A stretch of 64,000 nucleotides of DNA from Pictodentalium vernedei. Its lineage: Eukaryota; Mollusca; Scaphopoda; Dentaliida; Dentaliidae. The translations under genes were made by a program, and so were the position numbers. The notes beneath the pieces are model-generated. The model was not told the origin of the DNA, did not search any database, and was given only the letters and a program-made list of their open reading frames with translations. This document shows, in pieces, positions 9,541 to 17,283 of the stretch (position 1 is its first letter; each line of letters starts with the position of its first letter). The DNA lies in NCBI GenBank assembly GCA_031216915.1, contig CM062289.1, forward strand, positions 65,293,741 to 65,357,740. The letters are read 5' to 3'.

Positions 9541-12063
9541 CTAAATTTAAACTAAGTAAAGGCAAAGGTAACAGCCGCCTAACAGATGTGGGATTAGGAA
9601 CTAATGTGGTTAACCTGTCTGGCACCAATGACCTAACAACCCAAGAGAAATCGCTTTTAGATCGCGGTTTAACTTTTGTACCAGCACCAAAGCCTAAAAC
9701 TGATAACCAAACAAATTTACCATCATACAACTGTAATTTTCTTAGGCAAATGAAATTAGCCGACCGCTTCAGAAACTCCAGCGGTCGGAAACTTCCTTTT
9801 ACAGAATCATCTGCTTGGTCACCTCCAGATAGTGAAGTAGATCCCGAAATTATTGAGGCTAGCAAACGAATCATCCAAAAGGTGTTCAGCATGGACATAC
9901 TCTCCGATAAAGACAATTTAACAGCCGGTGAACGGAGAGCCCTCACGAAACTTCGAAAAAATAAGAAATTAGTAATTAAACCAGCCGACAAAGGTGGGTC
10001 GGTAGTTGTTCTATCTCGGGATAATTATATAAAGGAAGCCATGAGACAACTCAGCAATACTAAACATTATAAGAAAATAGATTCACTTATTTGGCCTAGT
10101 AATATCGAAAAATTCAATAAGATCTTAAAATTTCTCCTCGACGAAGGTCACATTACCAAAAAACAATTGAAATATTTAACAGCTAAGCTCAGTGCTCAAA
10201 CAAGACAATTTTATATCCTACCAAAGATCCACAAGGACCGTTCTTCATGGACGGATGACTTAACTCCACCCGGGAGGCCAATTGTATCAGATTGTAATTC
10301 GGAATCATATGCGATCTCGGAATTAATTGATTATCATCTGAAACCTATAGCAAATAGACATCCGAGCTATCTAAAAAACACACAGGATTTCCTGTCAAAA
10401 ATTTCGAAATTGAAAATATCGAAAAATGCAATTCTGGCTACTTTGGATATCGACAGTATGTATACGAACATTGATATTGATAAAGGTGTTAAATCAGTTA
10501 AAAATGCATTTGAAAAATATCCGGATGCGAAACGCCCGGATGAACAAATTTTGGATCTTTTAGAGCTGAGCTTAAAAGGTAATGACTTTCAATTCAATGG
10601 AGAATATTTTCTACAAATAATGGGTTGTCCTATGGGCAAAAGATTCAGTCCTAATTTTGCAAGCATTTATGTAGCGGAATGGGAGGAAAATGCCTTAAGC
10701 AAATGTGCAAAACATCCTCTCGTATATCTCAGGTATTTAGATGACATTTTTATTATTTGGGAACATTCAAAAGAAGATTTTGATGAATTTTTAGAAATTT
10801 TGAACAATCACGATCCAAATATTAAATTGAAAGCTACTATCAGTGAAAATTCTGTTGATTTTCTCGATGTGACCGTGTATAAAGGCAAGCAATTTCAGGC
10901 GTCCGGTCATTTAGATTATAAAGTGTATTTTAAACCAACTGATTCACATCAATTGTTGCACACAAAATCATTTCATCCTCAACATACATTTAAAGGTATC
11001 ATCAAATCACAACTCATTCGTTTCCACCGCAATTCAAGTGATAAGGTAAATTTCAATGAGGCTTGTTCTACTCTATTTGGCGCCCTCAGATCGAGAGGGT
11101 ACTCGCTGCGCCTCTTGCGTAGCCTGAAATCCCAAACCCTGAAAAAGCTCGAAAGTCCAGCTGAAACTACCGATTTCGAACCATTGAAGATTGAACACAA
11201 CAGACCGTTGCAGAATGGTAGTGGCGCGGTATTTAATTGCAAAAAGCCTCGTTGTAGACTGCATACTTTTATGCCTGATCAGAAAGAGGAATTTTCCTCC
11301 GAACAAACGAAAAATCATTATCAGATCCGTAACCCCCTCCATTGTGATTCACCAAACATTATTTATCTTATCACTTGTAAGCGATGTCGGAAACAGTATG
11401 TTGGTCAAAGTCAAAATCCTTTTCGAGAACGTGCTACTAGACACAAACAGGATATAAAACATAATGCTGATGCCCCAGTAGCACAACATTTTAACCTTCC
11501 TGGCCATTCTTTGGACGATTTCGAAATCCATCCTATTGAACAACCACCAATTAAAGACACATTAGAAGAAACGGATGAATTTAGAAAAAAACGTGAAGCT
11601 TTTTGGATCAATACGCTTCAAACCCTCTGGCCATTTGGTATGAACATATCAGAGGGCGAATGCGAAAGGAGGTCCATCATTCCTTTCACTTTAACGTACA
11701 ACAGAATGAATATCGAAATAGCAAAAATGTTAAAAGATGAATTCAATTTTACCAATGCTAAATTAAATGAACCTTTGAATCTTCGACCTGTCATCGCCTA
11801 TAAGAAAAACAAAAGCTTGCGTAACATCCTTGTAAGGACTAAATTAGAGCCCATCAATGAATAACATCAATTTTTGCCAGTCAGTTTAACCAGTTCCTAA
11901 ACTCATCACTTAGTTTAAATCAATTTTATGTAATTTTTTGTCATGTTTGAAACCCATCAGGGTTCAGTAAATGAAAACAATTTTTCGGCGGCATATTAAA
12001 AGAAAAAAACGTTTCAGTAGGAAATGTCTGTGCCAGTGCGATTTTTTAACCTCAAACACACAC
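9537..12063 (+). mobile_element. Penelope-like element copy A, 5'-truncated
   Basis: It starts at the ORF1/ORF2 junction (CACCTAAATTTAAAC), retains all of ORF2 and a 3' UTR of about 190 bp, and ends ...AACCTCAAACACACAC. As far as I compared it by eye it is identical to copy B at a constant offset of 4971 bp, apart from a T/G difference near the 3' end (12046 against 17017). The 3' UTR contains the perfect hairpin AACCC-ATCA-GGGTT near 11950. Confidence 0.9.
9540..11864 (+). CDS. PLE ORF2: reverse transcriptase with GIY-YIG endonuclease (copy A)
   Basis: The open frame encodes about 775 residues of a Penelope-like element polyprotein. Visible blocks in order are KPADKGGSVVVLSRD (N-terminal RT block), FYILPKIHK, GRPIVSDCNS, TLDIDSMYTNI (motif A), MGKRFSPNFA (motif B), RYLDDIFIIW (motif C with the catalytic DD), ENSVDFLDVTVYK, a Cys-rich linker (CKKPRC), and the GIY-YIG segment IIYLITC...KQYVGQSQ...RERATRHKQDI ending with WINTLQTLWPFGMN. 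In PLEs the RT copies the RNA at the target and the GIY-YIG nuclease opens it. There is no start codon of its own: the frame is the -1 frame product of ORF1, which this copy lacks. It is intact, but in this truncated copy probably not expressed. Confidence 0.9.
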   Translation, partial: PKFKLSKGKGNSRLTDVGLGTNVVNLSGTNDLTTQEKSLLDRGLTFVPAPKPKTDNQTNLPSYNCNFLRQMKLADRFRNSSGRKLPFTESSAWSPPDSEVDPEIIEASKRIIQKVFSMDILSDKDNLTAGERRALTKLRKNKKLVIKPADKGGSVVVLSRDNYIKEAMRQLSNTKHYKKIDSLIWPSNIEKFNKILKFLLDEGHITKKQLKYLTAKLSAQTRQFYILPKIHKDRSSWTDDLTPPGRPIVSDCNSESYAISELIDYHLKPIANRHPSYLKNTQDFLSKISKLKISKNAILATLDIDSMYTNIDIDKGVKSVKNAFEKYPDAKRPDEQILDLLELSLKGNDFQFNGEYFLQIMGCPMGKRFSPNFASIYVAEWEENALSKCAKHPLVYLRYLDDIFIIWEHSKEDFDEFLEILNNHDPNIKLKATISENSVDFLDVTVYKGKQFQASGHLDYKVYFKPTDSHQLLHTKSFHPQHTFKGIIKSQLIRFHRNSSDKVNFNEACSTLFGALRSRGYSLRLLRSLKSQTLKKLESPAETTDFEPLKIEHNRPLQNGSGAVFNCKKPRCRLHTFMPDQKEEFSSEQTKNHYQIRNPLHCDSPNIIYLITCKRCRKQYVGQSQNPFRERATRHKQDIKHNADAPVAQHFNLPGHSLDDFEIHPIEQPPIKDTLEETDEFRKKREAFWINTLQTLWPFGMNISEGECERRSIIPFTLTYNRMNIEIAKMLKDEFNFTNAKLNEPLNLRPVIAYKKNKSLRNILVRTKLEPINE

Positions 12064-12214
12064 AGGCGAGTGCCAGAGTTCATATATGCCCAAAAACAAA
12101 ATAGGTTCCAATTTCAATCATGTGTATGTATTTCCTAAATAAAATTATTATTTTTTTATTTATATATTTATTTATTGATTATTTTTATTTTCATTTTTAA
12201 TTTTTTATTAATTT

Positions 12215-12249
<35 letters not shown>

Positions 12250-12850
12250 TTTGGTTGATTCATTTATTTAAATTATTATTTTTATTTTTATTTTTAATTT
12301 TTCATACCTTTCACACAATGTAGAGGTTCAGAAGGTAAAACACACAATTTCTACGTGGTGTAAAATATTTTCCGTCATAAACCTCCGTCGGGGGATATTC
12401 ATTCCAACTGATAACATTCGTGAGGCATCATGATCTTTGGCGTTATTTTTTCATTTATTTCTTTAGTCTCAATATATTTTATCAAACCATTTTTTCATAT
12501 TATTTTCACATACTTCTGAAGCCAGTAAAGCAAACCGCTCCCGATTGGTTTTACTTAAATCAAAGCCAACCAATAGGACTTCATGGGGTCAGTAAAGCAA
12601 ACCACTCACTGACTGATTAAAATTCAATGGAAGCCAATCAATAGGGCTTCATCTAATTTGTTTGGACGACACAAACTGAGTTGTGAAAAACAAACTTGGG
12701 ACATCTCAGATTGAAAAGAATTAATTAGAAGAGTGACATTTGTCAGCTTGTTACCGAGTTTAATTATGTACTGAGCTGTGAAAAACACCCCCAGCCCACA
12801 TATGGATATATACCATGCATGCCCTCCCAAAGTTGGAAACATTTTCCTCA
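12064..12850. other. Spacer and putative 5' leader of PLE copy B
   Basis: It contains a (TTTA/TTTAT)n tract at about 12150-12300. A 67-bp direct repeat with CAGTAAAGCAAACC at 12523 and 12590 is followed by AACCAATAGGACTTCAT and AATCAATAGGGCTTCAT (CCAAT-like). A second pair, CTGAGTTGTGAAAAACA and CTGAGCTGTGAAAAACA, lies at about 12674 and 12771. The true 5' edge of copy B cannot be set from one copy. Confidence 0.45.
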
Positions 12851-12852
12851 AA

Positions 12853-12893
12853 GTCTCTTTGAAAAAGCCAAACCAAGCGAAACGCGTCGAGAC
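12853..12893 (+). ncRNA. Hammerhead-ribozyme-like motif, degenerate
   Basis: GTCTC (12853-12857) can pair with GAGAC (12889-12893) as stem I. CGAAAC at 12878-12883 followed by GCGTC at 12884-12888 matches the 3' core and cleavage triplet of hammerheads known from Penelope-like elements. The 5' core CUGANGA appears only as TTGAAAA, with the invariant C and G changed, so it is probably inactive. It lies 140 bp upstream of ORF1, where PLEs usually carry hammerheads. Confidence 0.4.
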
Positions 12894-13032
12894 AGACGGA
12901 TTATTTTCTACCTTTGCTGAAGACTACAACCACTCCAGGTATCTTCTCTAATAGGTAATATCTAGATTTCATTTTAATTTATTTCATTTCTTCATTTTAA
13001 TTTCATTTTAAATTCATCTACCTATTCTTCAA

Positions 13033-14526
13033 ATGGCTCAAAAAAGACAGAAGCATCAGGGAAAGAGAGTTGCCCAGTCTAGAAGAGGCCAGGAACAATC
13101 GTTCCAGGCCTATTCTAGATTGGTCAAGGCCCTTTTCCAGGTGATTCAGTGTATGCACCATATTGGGCTCCTAGAGCAGCATTTGGCCAACCGGGATTTC
13201 CCGAAACAGTTGGAGAAGAAAGTAGATGAGTTAGGTGGCTTTCTAAAGCCGGCTCTTCCCACCCCACACATATTTTCTGTTTTTCGACAGATTAGTGTGG
13301 GATGGGCCAACCAAACGTTAAATGCTTTAGTTGAGCATTACAAGATAAATTTAAACCAGTTGAAGTCTAAGATAACTTTGGCTATGCGACCACCTCCTGG
13401 ACTCGAAAAAATAGACTTCAACAGCGCTTCGGCGCGTGCCTTGATCTGGGCTCAAAAAAACTTTAAAAATAAGTTAACAGATAAGACGATTTCGGCCTAT
13501 GAGTCTTACATTTCGGAACTTCGCCCAGCGTCTGGAGTAAGGAACAACACGGGAGGGAGCAAGCAAACTCCGGCCCGTGTTGTCCCTCTACCCCAACGCG
13601 AAAAGCAAAATAAGAAAAGATCAAGGCAAAGCACTTCTCCCTCTTCTTTTCCGTCTACTTCTTTCTCTCAGAGTAAGCGCCTCAATTTGCAAACATCTCC
13701 GGTCCATATTGTGACTGAAGATGCTCGCAAATTAAGTAACGCTGTCTCGCCTCGTCTTGTTCCTCTACCTCCTACTCCTCCCCAGCCTTTCTTCTCTGGT
13801 TCTCCTAGTGCTCGCACTAGAACTCCTCCTCCTTCTGTTTCTTCTCCTGCTTCTGTTTCCTCTCCTGCTTCTGTTTCTTCTCCCCCTTCTCCTGCCTCTA
13901 GTGTGGTTCAACCAGGTATATCGTACTCAGAGAAAGTCAAATCACCGAGCCGCAACTCGGGCCGCTCATTTGATTCTAAATTCTCCCAGTTTCGGCATAA
14001 AAGCGGAGTTAATTTTGACAAAAGGAATTGGCGCCTCCCCGATGTTTGTAAAAACATCCTTATGATTGGAAGTTCAAATTTAGGACGCATTGATCGAAAT
14101 CCCCATCCGGACATCCAGGTGGAGTGTTACCCCGGCGCCAAATTCAATCATCTGCGCTCTATGTTTAAAGGGCACAGGGGCCAGTCCAGTCCCCAAAAAA
14201 TATTATTAAATATTGGCGTGAATTCTCGAAACGATAATTCTGATCTCGTAGTTAAGCAGTTGCGGAATATGCTTAGCGATATCAGGGTCAAGTTTAGATC
14301 AGCAAAAATTTATTTCGCTGAACTAAACTTTTCGCAAAAACTCCCTCAGGCTGAGAGGAGAACCCTGAGCATCATCAACGAAACCATTCGGAAAGTGAAG
14401 GACGTTAACGTTATACCTAAAATTGATGACGCGAAGTTTGATGTTGCTCAGGATTTAATCCATTGGACCACGAGAACCGCCAATATTATGTACGATCACT
14501 GGTTGAACCACCTAAATTTAAACTAA
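13033..14526 (+). CDS. PLE ORF1: basic N-terminus, Pro/Ser linker, SGNH-hydrolase-like C-terminus
   Basis: A 497-residue ORF beginning ATG 13033 (MAQKRQKHQGKRVAQSRRGQ). Residues 1-170 are basic and mostly helical. Residues about 170-305 are Ser/Pro/Thr-rich with short repeats (SSPASV). Residues about 335-497 resemble an SGNH/GDSL hydrolase: ILMIGSSNLGRI (block I, Ser), ILLNIGVNSRNDN (block III, Asn), and near the end DLIHWT (block V, Asp and His). Esterase-like ORF1 domains are known in CR1/L2-type LINEs; I do not know of one as a standard PLE component. The ORF ends TTTAAAC-TAA and ORF2 continues in the -1 frame. A broken relative of the C-terminal half heads copy C. Function is inferred, possibly RNP or membrane association. 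Confidence 0.75.
   Translation: MAQKRQKHQGKRVAQSRRGQEQSFQAYSRLVKALFQVIQCMHHIGLLEQHLANRDFPKQLEKKVDELGGFLKPALPTPHIFSVFRQISVGWANQTLNALVEHYKINLNQLKSKITLAMRPPPGLEKIDFNSASARALIWAQKNFKNKLTDKTISAYESYISELRPASGVRNNTGGSKQTPARVVPLPQREKQNKKRSRQSTSPSSFPSTSFSQSKRLNLQTSPVHIVTEDARKLSNAVSPRLVPLPPTPPQPFFSGSPSARTRTPPPSVSSPASVSSPASVSSPPSPASSVVQPGISYSEKVKSPSRNSGRSFDSKFSQFRHKSGVNFDKRNWRLPDVCKNILMIGSSNLGRIDRNPHPDIQVECYPGAKFNHLRSMFKGHRGQSSPQKILLNIGVNSRNDNSDLVVKQLRNMLSDIRVKFRSAKIYFAELNFSQKLPQAERRTLSIINETIRKVKDVNVIPKIDDAKFDVAQDLIHWTTRTANIMYDHWLNHLNLN
14517..14526 (+). promoter_or_regulatory. Candidate -1 programmed frameshift site between ORF1 and ORF2
   Basis: TTTAAAC occupies 14517-14523, phased T TTA AAC in the ORF1 frame, and ORF1's TAA follows at 14524-14526. 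A -1 slip continues with CTA AGT AAA GGC (L S K G), exactly the ORF2 frame. Seven bases downstream AGGC (14531-14534) can pair with GCCT (14548-14551), and CCTAA can pair with TTAGG further on; both stems are weak. ORF2 has no ATG at its beginning: its frame opens at 14442, after a TGA. Confidence 0.7.
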
Positions 14527-16835
14527 GTAAAGGCAAAGGTAACAGCCGCCTAACAGATGTGGGATTAGGAACTAATGTGGTTAACCTGTCTGGCACCAAT
14601 GACCTAACAACCCAAGAGAAATCGCTTTTAGATCGCGGTTTAACTTTTGTACCAGCACCAAAGCCTAAAACTGATAACCAAACAAATTTACCATCATACA
14701 ACTGTAATTTTCTTAGGCAAATGAAATTAGCCGACCGCTTCAGAAACTCCAGCGGTCGGAAACTTCCTTTTACAGAATCATCTGCTTGGTCACCTCCAGA
14801 TAGTGAAGTAGATCCCGAAATTATTGAGGCTAGCAAACGAATCATCCAAAAGGTGTTCAGCATGGACATACTCTCCGATAAAGACAATTTAACAGCCGGT
14901 GAACGGAGAGCCCTCACGAAACTTCGAAAAAATAAGAAATTAGTAATTAAACCAGCCGACAAAGGTGGGTCGGTAGTTGTTCTATCTCGGGATAATTATA
15001 TAAAGGAAGCCATGAGACAACTCAGCAATACTAAACATTATAAGAAAATAGATTCACTTATTTGGCCTAGTAATATCGAAAAATTCAATAAGATCTTAAA
15101 ATTTCTCCTCGACGAAGGTCACATTACCAAAAAACAATTGAAATATTTAACAGCTAAGCTCAGTGCTCAAACAAGACAATTTTATATCCTACCAAAGATC
15201 CACAAGGACCGTTCTTCATGGACGGATGACTTAACTCCACCCGGGAGGCCAATTGTATCAGATTGTAATTCGGAATCATATGCGATCTCGGAATTAATTG
15301 ATTATCATCTGAAACCTATAGCAAATAGACATCCGAGCTATCTAAAAAACACACAGGATTTCCTGTCAAAAATTTCGAAATTGAAAATATCGAAAAATGC
15401 AATTCTGGCTACTTTGGATATCGACAGTATGTATACGAACATTGATATTGATAAAGGTGTTAAATCAGTTAAAAATGCATTTGAAAAATATCCGGATGCG
15501 AAACGCCCGGATGAACAAATTTTGGATCTTTTAGAGCTGAGCTTAAAAGGTAATGACTTTCAATTCAATGGAGAATATTTTCTACAAATAATGGGTTGTC
15601 CTATGGGCAAAAGATTCAGTCCTAATTTTGCAAGCATTTATGTAGCGGAATGGGAGGAAAATGCCTTAAGCAAATGTGCAAAACATCCTCTCGTATATCT
15701 CAGGTATTTAGATGACATTTTTATTATTTGGGAACATTCAAAAGAAGATTTTGATGAATTTTTAGAAATTTTGAACAATCACGATCCAAATATTAAATTG
15801 AAAGCTACTATCAGTGAAAATTCTGTTGATTTTCTCGATGTGACCGTGTATAAAGGCAAGCAATTTCAGGCGTCCGGTCATTTAGATTATAAAGTGTATT
15901 TTAAACCAACTGATTCACATCAATTGTTGCACACAAAATCATTTCATCCTCAACATACATTTAAAGGTATCATCAAATCACAACTCATTCGTTTCCACCG
16001 CAATTCAAGTGATAAGGTAAATTTCAATGAGGCTTGTTCTACTCTATTTGGCGCCCTCAGATCGAGAGGGTACTCGCTGCGCCTCTTGCGTAGCCTGAAA
16101 TCCCAAACCCTGAAAAAGCTCGAAAGTCCAGCTGAAACTACCGATTTCGAACCATTGAAGATTGAACACAACAGACCGTTGCAGAATGGTAGTGGCGCGG
16201 TATTTAATTGCAAAAAGCCTCGTTGTAGACTGCATACTTTTATGCCTGATCAGAAAGAGGAATTTTCCTCCGAACAAACGAAAAATCATTATCAGATCCG
16301 TAACCCCCTCCATTGTGATTCACCAAACATTATTTATCTTATCACTTGTAAGCGATGTCGGAAACAGTATGTTGGTCAAAGTCAAAATCCTTTTCGAGAA
16401 CGTGCTACTAGACACAAACAGGATATAAAACATAATGCTGATGCCCCAGTAGCACAACATTTTAACCTTCCTGGCCATTCTTTGGACGATTTCGAAATCC
16501 ATCCTATTGAACAACCACCAATTAAAGACACATTAGAAGAAACGGATGAATTTAGAAAAAAACGTGAAGCTTTTTGGATCAATACGCTTCAAACCCTCTG
16601 GCCATTTGGTATGAACATATCAGAGGGCGAATGCGAAAGGAGGTCCATCATTCCTTTCACTTTAACGTACAACAGAATGAATATCGAAATAGCAAAAATG
16701 TTAAAAGATGAATTCAATTTTACCAATGCTAAATTAAATGAACCTTTGAATCTTCGACCTGTCATCGCCTATAAGAAAAACAAAAGCTTGCGTAACATCC
16801 TTGTAAGGACTAAATTAGAGCCCATCAATGAATAA
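14523..16835 (+). CDS. PLE ORF2: reverse transcriptase with GIY-YIG endonuclease (copy B)
   Basis: Identical in protein sequence to copy A over the shared length. Counting from the upstream non-ATG codon at 14463 (790 residues), RT motif A TLDIDSMYTNI lies near residue 315, motif C YLRYLDDIFII near 410 and the GIY-YIG core IIYLITC...KQYVG near 620-640. CKKPRC and CKRC supply the cysteines of a probable zinc-binding linker. The C-terminus FGMNISEGE is typical of PLE proteins. The most plausible expression is as an ORF1-ORF2 fusion by -1 frameshifting at 14517-14523; a CUG/UUG start within 14442-14523 or reinitiation are alternatives. With an intact ORF1 upstream, this is the best candidate for an active or recently active source copy in the window. 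Confidence 0.9.
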   Translation, partial: LSKGKGNSRLTDVGLGTNVVNLSGTNDLTTQEKSLLDRGLTFVPAPKPKTDNQTNLPSYNCNFLRQMKLADRFRNSSGRKLPFTESSAWSPPDSEVDPEIIEASKRIIQKVFSMDILSDKDNLTAGERRALTKLRKNKKLVIKPADKGGSVVVLSRDNYIKEAMRQLSNTKHYKKIDSLIWPSNIEKFNKILKFLLDEGHITKKQLKYLTAKLSAQTRQFYILPKIHKDRSSWTDDLTPPGRPIVSDCNSESYAISELIDYHLKPIANRHPSYLKNTQDFLSKISKLKISKNAILATLDIDSMYTNIDIDKGVKSVKNAFEKYPDAKRPDEQILDLLELSLKGNDFQFNGEYFLQIMGCPMGKRFSPNFASIYVAEWEENALSKCAKHPLVYLRYLDDIFIIWEHSKEDFDEFLEILNNHDPNIKLKATISENSVDFLDVTVYKGKQFQASGHLDYKVYFKPTDSHQLLHTKSFHPQHTFKGIIKSQLIRFHRNSSDKVNFNEACSTLFGALRSRGYSLRLLRSLKSQTLKKLESPAETTDFEPLKIEHNRPLQNGSGAVFNCKKPRCRLHTFMPDQKEEFSSEQTKNHYQIRNPLHCDSPNIIYLITCKRCRKQYVGQSQNPFRERATRHKQDIKHNADAPVAQHFNLPGHSLDDFEIHPIEQPPIKDTLEETDEFRKKREAFWINTLQTLWPFGMNISEGECERRSIIPFTLTYNRMNIEIAKMLKDEFNFTNAKLNEPLNLRPVIAYKKNKSLRNILVRTKLEPINE

Positions 16836-17023
16836 CATCAATTTTTGCCAGTCAGTTTAACCAGTTCCTAAACTCATCACTTAGTTTAAATCAATTTTAT
16901 GTAATTTTTTGTCATGTTTGAAACCCATCAGGGTTCAGTAAATGAAAACAATTTTTCGGCGGCATATTAAAAGAAAAAAACGTTTCAGTAGGAAATGTCT
17001 GTGCCAGTGCGATTTTTGAACCT

Positions 17024-17074
<51 letters not shown>
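16836..17074 (+). repeat. PLE copy B 3' UTR and (CA)n tail
   Basis: A 3' UTR of about 190 bp carrying the AACCC-ATCA-GGGTT hairpin near 16921, then CCTCAAA followed by uninterrupted (CA)n at about 17025-17074. All three PLE copies end in the same way. Confidence 0.85.
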
Positions 17075-17086
17075 GCGTATTTACCT

Positions 17087-17273
17087 ATCGTTGTGCGGAC
17101 ATGCTATTTTTTCTTTCGTTATCAGGGGCAAACAATGATAAACAACGGCAAACAATGTCCGCACAAGACCTGGTTAAATCCAGCGATTGCATTGTTGAGC
17201 TGTGGGGACATTGCAAGAACAAAGGAAAAACGTTGTGGGGACCAAACACTATCGTTTCGATTCGCACAACGAT
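17087..17273. repeat. Inverted-repeat insert at the 5' edge of PLE copy C
   Basis: ATCGTTGTGCG (17087-17097) is mirrored by CGCACAACGAT (17263-17273). Overlapping it, GTGCGGACAT (17093-17102) is mirrored by ATGTCCGCAC (17155-17164). The sequence between has no match in copy B and joins directly to the SSPPSP part of ORF1 at 17284. It could be a small DNA element or filler DNA. Confidence 0.6.
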
Positions 17274-17283
17274 TGGAAGACAA

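Noticed and set aside
13757..14065. Leu-rich 102-codon ORF suggesting a membrane protein
   Set aside because: Shadow of the Ser/Pro-rich linker of PLE ORF1 read in another frame.
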